Shown in pieces: positions 24,861 through 37,326 of a stretch of 64,000 nt of DNA. The stretch spans positions 1,302,001 through 1,366,000 of the forward strand of contig JAKULF010000004.1 in assembly GCA_022661535.1 (NCBI GenBank), written 5' to 3'. A program made the translations under genes and the position numbers. The first letter of the stretch is position 1; every line of letters begins with the position of its first letter. This DNA comes from Eutypa lata. Taxonomy: Eukaryota > Ascomycota > Sordariomycetes > Xylariales > Diatrypaceae. A model generated the notes under the pieces. The model made no database searches. It saw only the letters and a list, made by a program, of their open reading frames with translations, and was not told the origin of the DNA.

Positions 24861-25669
24861 ATGCAGATTCCACTATTCAAGGACGCCACGCGGGCTCTAT
24901 CACTGTCCCCAGTGTTCCAAAACAGCTTGAGCGGTCAACCTTCAAGGGAAATCGCAGGCACTCCGTTGTCATCAAAGGATATCGAAGCCGGTGGCTCCCC
25001 TCTCAGTTTCTGCGAGGCATCGCGCTCGACATATCTCTTCAATATCACAAGCGTCGAGCTAACCCAGCAGCCCGTCTACATGTACGTGACCTCTGATTCA
25101 AAACCACCAAGCCGTCTCTACCTACTGATGGTCAATAGCGATGATGTCTTCCTCTTTCACCTCTACGGGACCTTCCAAGATTTCTTCACGCCAAATACGA
25201 CCATCGACGTAACGGTGGATTGTGGCTCACACTGCGAAGAATACGGTGCTCCGCCTGGCGACCGACCACCAGGCGAGACTGCGACGGGAGACTTCTGCGA
25301 GATGAGTGAGATCGAGCAGCCTTTGGGTGGGAGAAAGAGAAATCAGACTTGCCCGCCCGAAGAGGGCTATGCCTTGATAAGCTCGCCGGGATATGTTGTC
25401 CTTATGTTTTTTAGTACTCCAGTTCGTCTTTCTTTCTCCTTTTCGTTATTGACTCACCTTTTTTCCTTGACTTTTAGCCCATCCTCTTGACTCAGATGTA
25501 CGGCAACTGACGAAAGCAGGGCTGGTATAACTTCACATTCGACGCGAAAACTGCTGAGGGCAAGAGAATTTACTGTTTAACGGCCGAGGTCTGCTTGAGG
25601 TGGGAAGACGAGGAGAAGAATAAGGGCTACCCTCCAGGTTCTTGGAATAAATGTAGGTGGCCGCGATGA
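24861..25669 (+). CDS. Diverged NPC2/ML-domain lipid-transfer-like protein
   Basis: Exons 24861-25081, 25139-25421 and 25520-25669 give 217 aa. The first intron is 57 bp (GTACGT donor, CTACTGATG branch, AATAG acceptor). It is a multiple of three with no stop, so the unspliced frame also stays open. The second is 98 bp (GTTCGT donor, AACTGACG branch). The block GGSPLSFCEASRSTYLF, then NITSVELTQQPV, the internal Cys residues and the closing YCLTAEVCLRW pattern match the ML domain of fungal phosphatidylglycerol/phosphatidylinositol transfer proteins (NPC2 family). That family moves sterol or phospholipid in the vacuole or secretory route. Odd points: the first 40 residues are not a convincing signal peptide, which the family normally has, and an Asp/Pro/Gly-rich insertion sits in the middle. 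Either a leader exon was missed or the gene has diverged. Similarity is by eye only. Confidence 0.5.
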
Positions 25670-25984
25670 AAAGGCAAAAGACGGTGAAGCAAGGGGGGAG
25701 GTCCAAGTTCATATTTGGCGGGTTTTGTCATGTATTTTCCATATTGACGTACAAATCCTTGTGAACTGAATTACCGGGTCACCGACCCAATATATTGACG
25801 ATCCCGTACCGCAGCAGAAATATCATCGTTCTTAAAGCCCGTGACAGTCATAACGCTTTAGTGCTATTTACACTTCAATAGAATCCGAGGTATACGCTCT
25901 GCACCTCTCGGCAGCTTTGCATTTACTTATGACTTGTTTGATTTAACCGATATTGCTACTTTCCCATCCCCCTCTGCTATAGCT

Positions 25985-26368
25985 CTATTGTAGAGACTCA
26001 GAAACTTGTCGCCAGGGAACATTTGTTAGAAAGCGACGCGACTTGTCCCTCAGGCAGAACCGGACCAATGCGTCGTATATTTTGGATGTAATACGAAGTT
26101 AATACATCTGATCGATGATGAGCTCCTCCGTGAAGCTCGGCTCGCCCCACGTGTATGAGATGGCACTATAGCTTAAGTCGCTAGTCATTTCGACTTCTTT
26201 GATGGTGCAATGTAGTGGGTCTGTAATAGCATTCGTTGCCGGTTGAAGCTCAATCATTCGAGTATAGTTATCTCCGGAGAGAAGGGAATATTTATAAGGC
26301 AAAAGAGACATCGTGGCGTGAAGTCTTTGGACATCCTGTATCTTGCTTAGATGGGGCGTCAAAAGCAC
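25985..26368 (-). pseudogene. HET-domain fragment (heterokaryon incompatibility)
   Basis: The minus-strand frame from about 26311 reads an N-terminal HET signature: IELQPATN, CTIKEVEM and YSAISYTWGEPSFTEELIID. It meets a TAA at 26101-26099. The same frame then continues with the next HET block (LRITSKIYDALVRFCLRDK) to a TAG at 25987-25985. An intact HET protein would continue with WADAICINQ and several hundred residues, and these are absent. HET proteins trigger cell death after fusion of incompatible hyphae. This copy is truncated and interrupted, hence a relic. Confidence 0.65.
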
Positions 26369-29300
26369 GTGGATTAAATAAGTTTCTAAGATGTGAAATA
26401 CCTAGATCGTCAAAAGGTGAGGTTTATGGTGTTTATATGGTCTCATGGGCTGTGCCGAGCCTCCACTAATGGGGGATAATAAGAACCCGGGGCCTAGCTA
26501 TAGACTTTACGAATAAGGCATATCCCTTGCAACAATGAATGTAGCAGCAATAAGTTAGATGTTCGCCAATCCTGAATGATGTCAAGAATCCAGCAATATT
26601 AAATATTAATAACTTTCATCGAATACATAAAAGGCGTAAAAAGGCTTGAGACGAGCAACCATCTATAGACAAGCCGTGCTTCGTTGCATTCTGATATCAA
26701 AAAGGGTTTATCATTTTGTGGGGCATTCGGAGCGGCATATAAAAATATTAGTACAGATTGATTGTCATATAATTACGGGCCGAACGAATGGGACACTTAA
26801 TCGTGTAAAAAAGATCTGATTCATAGGCGCCGTTCCCTGGATGCATGTATTAACTGACTATGCTTTGATTCCCATTTCTTAGGCTTCCCCTTGCAAGACA
26901 AGGCATATATAGTAAGTTGATGCCATATATGCTTAAATGTCTGCTGATACGAGTAGCCTTACCTTATTATGTAGAAAAATGTATTACAACGAACTTAGCA
27001 CCCACAATGGACATCACGTCATCGCTAGCATGTCTGCCAGGCAGATATTCAGGCCTTCTGACCAGCGGTTGCCTACATGAGGGTCGGAGGAGGATATATA
27101 TAGGGGTTGGTTCCTTCCTATATGATAGGTATGGTAGGGATAGCAAGAGCTAATTATCATAAAACTTCCCCCCTTAAACTCTGTATCTTGCTTATCACTC
27201 TGTGACACCGTTTCAGCTAAGACAGCTCGCATAAGACCTATTTATGATTATGACTGCTTCAATTCATAGTGCTTCAGGTACCAGACTGTCTGATAAAATA
27301 CTATCTGCATCCCTATATTTCTCCTTATTTTCCCATTAATCCGAAGAGTCAGAGTTATGAATCGGGTACTGTGGTCCTTATGTCCAAGCATGATTTCTCA
27401 ATTTTGGGAAATGCACCTTGCAATACTGGACACTAATAGGTTTCATGCCACAAGTTTACCTGCTCAAGACTGCAGTGAACCTTGGAGGTAATAAAGATAT
27501 TATTAATGACATTAAATAGACGTGTGATTCTAGAGATACTAATCACATAAATAATTCTAGGGAGGAAGCGAGGTAATATTTGTTCTTAGCTTGCTTTGAT
27601 GGAACTGGCGTTGCTCTGTTGTCCCAGTTCAAACTAAACAGGAGATCACACGACATGTATTATTCAACTCTTGTATGTATTTAAATTTCGGTCCAACCTG
27701 CCTACAAGAAACAGTGGGAGGCTCGTCCCAAGTATTGGTGTAATTAATTACAGTCTGGAAGATAACATTGAAATCATGACACATCAATAAAATTCCACCT
27801 TTAAATTGGTTCACAATACTGAACCAAGATATTGGCGTTTCATTTTCTTCCATTTCATCTAGCTAGCTATTCTACAATTGAAGATTGTACAAATTTTGTA
27901 CACCATGTGAACCATCAAGGCTGTGTTTGATAGCAAAGATACACACGTGACTACAAGAAAGGGATCCTTAGTGTCATTTCTTATTTCGAACCTCTTTAGC
28001 ACTAGGACTAATAATTCGTGATCATCTTCGAGTTGTAGCGTTCAAAATTTAGGCTCTTATTTCCCTTCGTGGGAATAATACAAGTAATTTACAGGTACAT
28101 AAAGACGTGGTCAATAGCCCCAAGGACCTACGAGGGTCATCCCCAAGTACCTAGGTAGCCTTCCTACTTTCTAATCGAAGAACCAGGATGAACTACAATA
28201 CATAACGCTTTAATACGTACTCTAATACAATCCAACTACTTCAACCGTTCTATGCCATGAAAATCATCCCCCCCTTCCTCTTTTGCTCAAGTCTTTTGTT
28301 CAAGTTGCACTTTCCTTCGTCTCCCTTGGGAATTCTTTTATCTACATCAATGACTTCCATAGTGGTTTCATCAAGTTGAAAGAGTGCGTTGCTGTAGACC
28401 ATCGGTGGTTTTCCATGTTACGTGTTGATTCACAGCAATATCCCCGTGAGAATTGCTAGCTCATAAGCCTTTAAGCTTGCCGTTGATATCAATAATGACG
28501 GGAAATTGGGGGGAAAATGTACATAGAATCACAAATGGTAGTCCTCAATAGTTAGATTGCCATGGATCCATGGTTTTCTTGTTAAATTATCACCTATTGT
28601 AGTAGCAACTTTGATTTTGCAAATCGCCAATAGTGGCTTCCTTGTTAAATGTACAAGATGTCCATCCAGAAACTCGGTATGCCTGCCACCTTGCAAATCG
28701 CATTCCACATTACCATCGTGATTTATCAAGCCTTCCACTCTTAATCAAAGTTTGATCTTGCAATCGAAAGTGTAGTGTTCCCTGCTGTAGGAAAATCAAC
28801 CTACTACAACTAGTTCCTCAGTTGGCAATTCTTCATCATCCTACCTACTCACATTGTTCTTCACCACCAAAATTGTGCCATCCAATCACAATCTCCATTT
28901 GTGGCATTAGACCATCAACACAAGTAGTAGTTACCATTTTGGTTACTCTAAAAGGTACTTACTTACTTTCACTTCTGTCAATACCATCATCTTTGTAGAT
29001 AGTGACCATTTCGTCCTAGTCACTCCCCTTCAACACCACCTACACCTTCAGGACATCCTCTCTCTACCTTTTCCCTCTACTCTACTTTGAAGTGCTGTTC
29101 CATCCAGTCCACCGCTTCACGCACCTCCTAAAACCTCGAAATCGTGTCTGATTCCACCTTTCAACTCTTCCTTACTTCTTCCTTACTTCTTTCCTACTTT
29201 CCTTTTGACCATCCTACGTCCTGCCTCAAGCATAATATTTCATCTCGATTGTGCTAGCCACTCCCCAAATCTGTTCACTTGCCGCACCCCGGCAATACTC

Positions 29301-30589
29301 GCAATTAACAGGAATTCCATCCAGCTAATTGGCCATCAAGGTAATAAAAAAAACGTCTTTTCCTCAGTGCCTTCTTTTCTTCTTACCCGCTTTGAACAAT
29401 CCTCCCCCCCACTGTTTCATCCACCTCTTCATACCTACCTAGGGATCTGACTTCTCGAGGTTCACCACAAGACAACCCGAATCTTGATCAGCATTTCTAA
29501 CCTCTACCAATAGTCACCAGCATAGGGTCTGTCATTGCAAGCAAGGTATGTTTCGATCTCCTACTGACTCAACCGCACCTCAAATATCATCCCATCAATG
29601 CAACATCACTTTGGGACCTGCTTTCTTTCAGCAGTAATCATTCTTGTAGGGCCTTGGGTCCATGCATTGCTATCTCCCTCCCATTGGATCGAATCTTCTC
29701 TGTTCGACTCTAAAAAGCCCTTTCGTGATTGCCATTCCCAACTTCGCACGGCCCACTTTGTAAACGGTGCAGTCTGGTACCCCTTTTCGTCGACCATACA
29801 TATATGTACCTTTGTACCCTCGTATTACCCCTTTTCGACGATGGCACTTTTTTCCCATTCTACAGACACGGTACCATCACCAATGCCATCTTCGGTTCGC
29901 ACGAGATGTTCTATTCATGCCAAATATCCTCTCATCTGCTATTGCTCCCGCTGCTATTCTCACATTAGCACGAGCCCCAGCAGTCCTGGCGATGATACCA
30001 TTTCGATTACTGCTCGGCCCCTCCTCCTCGACGCCTCTAGCTATATACATAGCTGACCCGTTCGTTATCCCGTACATACCCCTCGTTTGGTTTGGCGTAA
30101 CTGCCAATTTTGTTCTGCATTCACTTCACCTGAGATTTTGTGGTTTAATTTTCTTCCATCGGGGTATTAGCCCTTCCCAACTGTTCCTTTACCACACACA
30201 AGCAGGCACCACAGCTTTCTTTTATTTCAACAACCCATTGAAAAAAATTCCGCTTTCAACCATTCACTTCTTCACTCATCAATCCCACCCAACCTCTTTT
30301 CCTACTAGGGATTTCCACAACCATCTGTTTTCCTCCCAAACCCCATTCCATCTTTTCTCTCTACTACATCCCATTCCTCTACCTGCCTTGTACCAACTCT
30401 TTACGTACAAGGTTACCACGCATCGACACCCACCTCATCACCCAGCAACATCCTCGACGCACCTAGGTACCCACCTACCCTTCTACCTTTTGTTATTATT
30501 TGTGAACCCTACTAACATCACATCTCCTTCCTTCCTACTTAGCCAACCAAGCAACCAACGACAACAGCCAACCCAGTCAATCTGACATC
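26369..30589. other. 4.2 kb AT-rich spacer and long leader of the 30.6 kb gene
   Basis: 26.4-29 kb is AT-rich with short frames only. From about 29.0 kb to 30589 the plus strand becomes pyrimidine-rich (CTTCC, CCACC, TTCTC tracts), as expected for a promoter and long 5' untranslated leader of the gene starting at 30590. A plus-strand frame open from 29767 to a stop at 30585 is produced by this C/T bias. Confidence 0.5.
28529..28738 (-). other. Possible coding remnant, unrecognised
   Basis: A 69-codon minus-strand stretch (GLINHDGNVECDLQGG...) and, 130-270 bases further along the same strand in other frames, PPMVYSNALFQLDETTMEVIDV and IIDINGKLKG. They read like pieces of one protein broken by shifts or introns. 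I do not recognise the family. It could be decayed host or mobile-element coding sequence. Confidence 0.2.
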
Positions 30590-33500
30590 ATGGATCCTCG
30601 ACCGAGCAAGATGCTCGGGATCGAGCCAGGCAAGCCATCACCAATGGTCCAAAAGGTCATTAACGCCCGTCGTTCTCAGCCGTATCGTGAGCCGAAGAAG
30701 GCCTTGTCTTCCGACAACGACACTGGTGGCGGAGTCTCGCTTCTTCCAACTCGGCCTTCATCTCCCCAGGCAACCACTGGTGTTGCAACTACTTACACCA
30801 ACACCACCACCGCCCCAGACGGCCACGGACTTGGTCAATCAGGTACTCCTTCGCCTGCTCATCAGCAATCCGCTGAAGACGATGTGAGTCTTGGCAACAG
30901 TGACTACAGCCTTTCGAGCAACAGCTCTGCCAGTGGTGTTCAATTAGAGCCAACCACGAAGCCTTTCAACGCTGCCGCTGGACAACCCCAGAAGGCCACG
31001 AAGTCATCTATTGCATCGAACTTGACTGCGAAGGCCAAGTCATTTGTGCCGCAATCCGCGTCCGTTGCAAAGAATGCGCCTTCCACGCATGCTACTACTA
31101 CCACTTCTTCTGCAACTGGGAAGGGTTACAACAACAACACTGGTAACGGCAACAACAACAACAACGGATTCACTTCTACCAAACATCGCTCTGGACCGAC
31201 TAACTCGAACTGGCGTACGGGACCTGGAGCATCTACTACTGGCAGCCATGCCGGAAACAATTCTGGCCAGGACAAGGCTAGCAAGCACAGACAGGGAGAT
31301 GCATTCTCGAACCAGTTTGAAGACAGCCGCAAGCTCATGGACCTGATGGCATTCAGCGAGGATGAGAATACCTCCACCACTCCTCGTAGTAACACCAACA
31401 CCAACAGCCGTGTCAGCAAAGGACCTACTCAGCCACGCAGCTCTCAACACCACAGCTCGACGATGGCTCCATCTTCAGGAGCAGGTGCCGCTGCAACATC
31501 GCCAGCTCGTACTGACTGGGTCTCGGGCCCGATCAACAACGGGGTCTTGGATGCAATCAACAGTAGCACATCTCAGGGCCCGGGCGCTAGCAACCGCGCT
31601 ATGGGTAATCAGCAGGCGCAGCCGCAGATTTCTACGTCCAATGTCCACCCTACTAGTAACTCCAGTGAGGCGCAGCCATCCAGGGTTGCCCCCAAGTGGG
31701 CTAGATCTAGACTCATGAACGAGACGAGCAAGGACGACAATGGCAACCACGACAACAGCGGTCTGCAGAACAGTCCTGCGTCTACCATGAAGACCGGCCA
31801 GCAGGGTCACCAAGGCGCCACTCCTGGCAGAGGTGCACAGAACTCCTGGGTCCGTCACCGTGACACAGCTCAGCTTACCCCTAACCGTGCTGGTGGTGGT
31901 ACCAATTACGCCAACGTCAACGCCAACACTAACGCGCAACAACACGCGCCGGCGATGACGAAGGCGAGCGACAAAGATCTGGCGGACGTGAAGCAGCGCC
32001 TGATGAACTTCGCTAACGGCAGCACAAGCGCGGGAGCACCATCTCCTACCACCACCACCGACGCCGATGCCACGGCGCCGATCAGCTACCGCGGGGGTCT
32101 CCCCGGCAGCGCGTCCGAGAGCACTCTGGATATCTACACCAGACGTGCCCCTGCCCCCGCCCCCGCACCTGCTCCTCCCACCGGCGCCATGTCTCCGACC
32201 CCCTCTGAGGAGAGACGCGACAGAAATGGTGGTGACGCCGACTCCGAAGAGGACGAGCGGATGAGAATGATCATGGACGACGAGCCTGATATCTCCAAGA
32301 TGTACTCGCGGGAGCTCAAAGAGCTCATTAGTCCGTCGGAGATCCCCTTGATCGCTCGTCTCAGAGGCCGTGCGTTCCCGTTTGAGCCGAGTGGACGCGT
32401 TCACGTGAAGAGAGGCGAGGGCGTGGTTCATTATGTGAATGTAAGTTTTCATCAATCGCCTTCCTCTCTCCATTCCTTCCCTTTATTTCTCTACACGACG
32501 GGTGGTGGTTTTCTGTTGTTAGCTAACGGCTCCTCATCATCTAGATCCCATTCGACCTGGACATCCCCGCCCTCGTGGCGCACCTCGGTAGATCGTCTAG
32601 GATGCTGCATCCGGTCCTCGAGGGCATCCACATCACTATGGAGAACGTGACGGGCAAGACATGCGAGGCGTACGTCGAGACGCTCACGATGAAGGACTCG
32701 ATGGACATCGTGGCGCGTCACGAGAGACGCCAAGCCGACGGCCATATCGACCGCCTTGGTGACCGCCCCGTTGAGATGGATATCTCGAGCCCTGACGCGC
32801 TGCTCCAGGCTGTGTTTAAGGCTGGTTCGACCGGTGTCGAGTGGCGTGGCGGTAACCCCATGATCAAGGAACCTCCCATGGGCCAGAAGTTCGGTTATTT
32901 CAAGGAATTCGTCCCTGCTGAGGACCTCACTATGCTTGTGAAGCATGCTGAAACCCAGGTACGTTCAACTCGGCCAGACTTACACTAATCCCTTCTTTCT
33001 CCAAACCCCCACTTTCCTGTCCCCCTCTATCGAACTCACCTACGCAACACGCATGCAAGCATGAACTAACATCCACTCCACCCAGACGACCTTCTCCAGA
33101 CAGTGTCCAGAGCGCCCCTATGAATGCCTAATCAGCATCCTGGTGCTTATGCCCTGGAGTTCGACGGAGCACATCACGATCAAGACGCGTTCGCAGATCT
33201 ACGCGGCGGTGATCGAGCTGCTCAAGCTGCTGAGACGAGCGATCACGGATGGCAAGTTCAACGCGCGTCTCACGCCTCAGCTGCGCAACCGCCTGGCCCG
33301 GGCCGCCATGCTGTGTCCCGGGTTCACGCCGCTCATGAAGGACAACATCGTGGCGCTGGCGGGCATCAGCGAGCAGGAGGCCTGCCAGGCGTACAACCAG
33401 CCGCGCGGCGCGCACCTGTGGCTGCACCAATATGGTATCGGAGTGAAGCTCGGTGTTCCTCTTGATGTTCTCGAGGTGAGCTTTTTCCTTCTCCTCATTT

Positions 33501-33950
33501 TCCCCTTATCCCCACACATCCCCGCTCCACTTACCTATCCTCATTTTTCCCACCACATAACCAAACCACCAGATAAGATGCTAACCGAAGCCTCCCTTGT
33601 CACAGTACTACATCGCCGTAATCCGCGAAGAGACCACCCGCGCGGTCGATGAGCTGCCCATGGGCGAGCGGCAGGAAATCCAGAAGTTGGCTGAGAGAAC
33701 CAGCGGTTACTGGGGCTACTTCTGGCGCGAGTTGAACTACCCCGTGGGACCGGATTTCGACAACATGACACTGGCTGAGGCGGCCCGTCGCGAGCTCAAC
33801 ACCATTGATGCCATCTTGCAGCGTGCTGTTAGCCGCCAACAGCAGCAGGACCAACAGCAGATGGGTGGTTATCCTCATCCTGGTCCTTCTTCTCTGCCCG
33901 GCCAGCAGCAGCAGCAGCAGCAGCAGTTGGGCTATCACCACCGCTACTAG
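30590..33950 (+). CDS. Large fungal protein with divergent RRM-like region
   Basis: Exons 30590-32440, 32545-32958, 33086-33475 and 33606-33950, all phase 0 at GT-AG junctions (GTAAGT, GTACGT, GTGAGC donors), give 999 aa. Residues 1 to about 550 are Ser/Thr/Asn/Gln/Gly/Pro-rich and probably disordered. From about 565 the sequence is conserved-looking (SRELKELISPSEIPLIARLRG...). It includes an RRM-like segment across exon 2 (IPFDLDIPALVAHLGR; IHITMENVTGKTCEAYVE; RLGDRPVEMDISS), then a second alpha/beta region with YECLISIL and ITIKTRSQIY. The C-terminus is Gln-rich (polyQ at 33903-33926). I read it as an RNA-binding protein of the fungal cytoplasm or nucleus; the specific role is unknown. The long pyrimidine-rich leader upstream suggests extensive 5' untranslated control. 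Confidence 0.72.
33903..33926 (+). repeat. CAG repeat encoding polyglutamine
   Basis: Eight CAG units near the 3' end of the gene at 30590-33950. They encode a glutamine run just before the C-terminal LGYHHRY. Confidence 0.9.
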
Positions 33951-34465
33951 GCTCGTTGCCAATGTCTTAATCGCGGTCTGATCTCTGGCAGGATCCGATG
34001 TCTGGCGCGGTCCGATGTCTTACGGGCGCGGTCTGATGTTTTATTGCGGTACTTACCTCCGTATATACATACATACATACATCGATCTCGCTGTCTGGTC
34101 TTTCCTTTCCCCATCTCTAGATCATCCAATATATTCCGGTCGTGCGAGTTTCACGTGATTATTGCAATCACACACAACATCTTGCGGAGAATATGGACAC
34201 ACGATCCTAGGGTTGAATTCCTTTCTTCTTCTCATTTTCATTTGTTTCTCTTTCATTTGCCGGGAACAAGATCACGATGATGATGACGAGAATCATGAAG
34301 TTTTTCATGGTGTATATTAGAATGCTGAATCTCATGCTCCTTCATACTCCTCAATTTGAGGAAGAGAGACGGGAGTGAGACTGAGAGAGGACAAAGTTCG
34401 TTTTTTCAGTGGAGGATCGATCACCTATCATTACGAAGCAAGCATACATATACACATGCACGTAC

Positions 34466-34481
34466 ACATGCATATGCATGT
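34466..34481. repeat. 16-bp perfect palindrome
   Basis: ACATGCATATGCATGT is self-complementary and sits inside a longer alternating purine-pyrimidine stretch (about 34440-34488). Possible hairpin or Z-DNA-prone sequence; function unknown. Confidence 0.6.
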
Positions 34482-35336
34482 ACATATGTGTCCTGGTTGT
34501 CTCCAGCAATGCTGGGCTGGACAGCTAGTAGTGTTGATGCTGCGCTGCTGATTGATGGCATATGATCCTCATACAGATGGTCTACTATGGAGGGAATGAT
34601 GATTTTGGATCGTGGTATGGTGATGGGAATGGATTTGGGTATTGCTTGCTTCTTCCTAGCTTGCATGCCAGTTCAGCACTCACCTATTACATGCAATCGA
34701 TCACCAATAACAACCCTCCTGTTGCTACGAGAGAATTGAGTAGTTCTCCCTGTATTTCCCGAGACTTAATTCCTCTCCTCATAGTTGCTTGTATTGCATC
34801 AATAAAATGAATGATGTCACTTGAAAGTCTCTTTACATATGTGAATCGTGAGTTGTAGATCCCCATTTAAGAAGATGTGCAAGAAAAGAAGGATGAAGTA
34901 AGTCAAGTAAATAAGCCATGTCGTCCAATTAGAGTAATATAACAGTCTTGACAGGACAGGCATGAGAGCCCCTTTCACTTTGGATTTCAACCCCCATTGG
35001 ATGCCCCACTTCCTACGTCCAAAGTACCCCGCTATCCGAAGTTGTGGGTGACCCCTCCGGCTTGGCATTCGATTAGTTCCAATACGGGGCCATTCTCATT
35101 TCCAGCAACTTCCACTCTCGTGCCTTGACATGTTGACCTCACGTCAACTCTTCCCCATATACTTTGCATACACCAAAGTCACATTCACTTACCAATCAAC
35201 TCCAGTTGAAATTGATTCAATTGTAGGCTCATGACTAACACCTACACTATCGTATAAACGATTTGACTACCTTCTATCTTGCGGGATCTCCGAATCCCGG
35301 AAGGGGGTGATCAGCAATCAACAACTAACTACAGTC

Positions 35337-35360
35337 AGCCAGCCAGCCAGCCAGCCAGCA
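35337..35360. repeat. CAGC tetranucleotide repeat in the SNX3 leader
   Basis: Five to six CAGC units followed by CACAC. About 190-215 bases upstream of the SNX3 start, so probably in the 5' untranslated region or promoter. Confidence 0.7.
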
Positions 35361-35549
35361 CACGATTCCTCCAACCCACAACCCACATAACCCCGTCAAA
35401 CCGCGAAAACGGCGTCCACCGACCAACCCCCCGCGGGAGGGAGCTCCGCCGCTTCTCCGCCGCCCAAATCCCCTCCTCCTCCCTCCTCCTCCACCACCAC
35501 CACCACCACCACATCAACCTCTCCACCGCCCAAGAGCCCAACGCACGCG

Positions 35550-36191
35550 ATGCAGCGACCGATCATGCAATCGATGCCGGACACGCGCCAGCAGTCCTTC
35601 GACGAGATCTACGGGCCGCCGGAGAACTTCCTGGAGATCGAGGTGCGCAGCCCGCGGACGCACGGCAGCTCGTCGCGCAACATGTACACCGACTACGAGA
35701 TCGTGTGCCGGACCAACATCCCGGCCTTCAAGCTGCGCCAGTCCAGCGTGCGCCGGCGCTACAGCGACTTCGAGTACTTCCGCGACATCCTCGAGCGCGA
35801 GAGCGCCCGCGTCACCATCCCCCCGCTCCCCGGCAAGGTCTTCACGAACCGCTTCTCCGACGACGTCATCGAGGGCAGGCGCGCCGGCCTGGAGAAGTTC
35901 CTGAGGATCGTCGTGGGGCACCCGTTGCTGCAGACGGGGAGTAAGGTCTTGGCGGCTTTTGTTCAGGGTGGGTTATCAGTTCCTCGAAGTCTTCTTTGTT
36001 GTTGTTGTTGTTGTTCCTCTACGTCTGGATCTTTTCTCTTTTCTTTTTCCCTTTTTGGAGGGGCTTAAAGCCGGATTGACTATGCAAGAGAGAAAAAGAA
36101 CGACTGCTTCCGGCATTGATTAAGTTGTCAGATCACGTGTGCTAATGTCTACCTCGATTAAGATCCAAACTGGGACCGCAATGCCTGGTGA
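35550..36191 (+). CDS. SNX3: Sorting nexin-3 (PX domain, Grd19 type)
   Basis: Exons 35550-35967 and 36163-36191, joined in phase 1 across a 195-bp intron (GTGGGT donor, GCTAATG branch, TTAAG acceptor), give 148 aa, the normal size. The tiny last exon encodes the conserved end DPNWDRNAW. The protein is essentially one PX domain: [44 protein letters not shown] (phosphoinositide-binding Arg-Arg-Tyr), PPLPGK and [12 protein letters not shown]. It binds PI3P on early endosomes and returns cargo to the Golgi with retromer. A second in-frame ATG at 35565 (QSMPDTRQQ) fits most orthologue N-termini equally well. The leader is GC-rich with CCA repeats. Confidence 0.93.
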
Positions 36192-37326
36192 CTGCGCCTT
36201 TACGAAGCATGGGCTCGCTCCTCCTCAAACCGCACCCCCAGGAAGCTCCGGAAGCGACCACCCCCAAGGTTCTCAGCACCTGAAGCTCAGGTGTTAATAA
36301 AGACGACCCCCAAGAGCAGTGGAGAGACGGACAGGACTTTCGTATGCTGATGATGACGATGATGGGCCTAAGTGAGCGGCTCGACGAGCGGGTAGGAAGG
36401 AGGTGTTGTTATTTTATTTTTCCTTAAGCGGGTTGGAGGTGGTAGGGGATGACGAAGATTGTTGATCCCGTACTCACCTCCTTTGTCTTCTTCATAGCTG
36501 CATACTCTATTCCTATGGTGGTGGCATATTATGATGATGATGGGCGTTGGCGCACTCGTTCCTTCTGAGATATGATTGCGAACGAAGCATTTTATTTATT
36601 ACTTCCAATATCTCCGAGCCCAAAACTTTGTTATTTTGCTTGCTTGCTGTTTTTCCAATGTTGCAATGTATATCCTCGACGAATGATGACAATTCCACAG
36701 ACTCTTCAACTCAGTTTTTCTATAATAGTTCGATATAGAAGGAGCATAGCATTTACACAATACCCTGTAGAATATGACGAATCAGATAGTAGATTCGCTA
36801 GGATCCAATATTAACGGTAAAATTTGAGCTGGTTGGTACTAACCCCTTCTTCCCAGATCCCCTTCCCCTTCCAACCCTCGACTCTCTCTTCTGTCTCATT
36901 TTCTCTATTTTTCCTGTCTTTTCTTTTTCTTCTTGAATTGTTACCTTACTCCTGAACGTGAACGCTAGTCATTACAAAACACCCCAACTCCTTTCAGACC
37001 TTTAAAATCATCTCGGATGCGAACGGCCAACAAAGCGTTAGTTCGACTGCTCTAGTGATGCTCCCATTCTGGCAAAACCTTTCACTTCTTTGTTTTCTGT
37101 AAATCTAAAAATTAAAAGGACGGGATCCCTAGAGACAACTTACCACCAGCTTCGCTTCAAACCATATCTTCCCCTGGTGGTAAATACGTAATTATAGAAA
37201 CGAGCTTGCGCAGCAACTCTTTTCCATAATCAAACCCGACAAGTATCAAAATTATTGTAGATACTTTGATACGTTGAAAATATTTGTCGCCCACGCCATA
37301 AATTTTACAGATAATTATTATTCATC
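36192..37326. other. Spacer between SNX3 and the 37 kb gene
   Basis: AT-rich with pyrimidine tracts (36870-36935). No gene seen. It probably includes the SNX3 terminator region and the promoter of the gene at 37327. Confidence 0.45.

Larger units (their letters stand above)
33951..35549. other. Spacer between the RRM-like gene and SNX3
   Basis: Holds three similar imperfect copies of a GGTCTGATxTCT/GCGCGGTCCGATGTCT-type motif just after the stop (about 33976-34042), a tetranucleotide TACA run (about 34063-34081), a palindrome at 34466-34481, and the SNX3 leader with CAGC and CCA repeats (35337-35360 and 35490-35513). No gene supported. Confidence 0.5.

Noticed and set aside
31475..32473. 332-codon minus-strand open frame
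   Set aside because: Antisense shadow of the low-complexity first exon of the gene at 30590. Its Arg/Val/Gly composition reflects that exon's codon bias.
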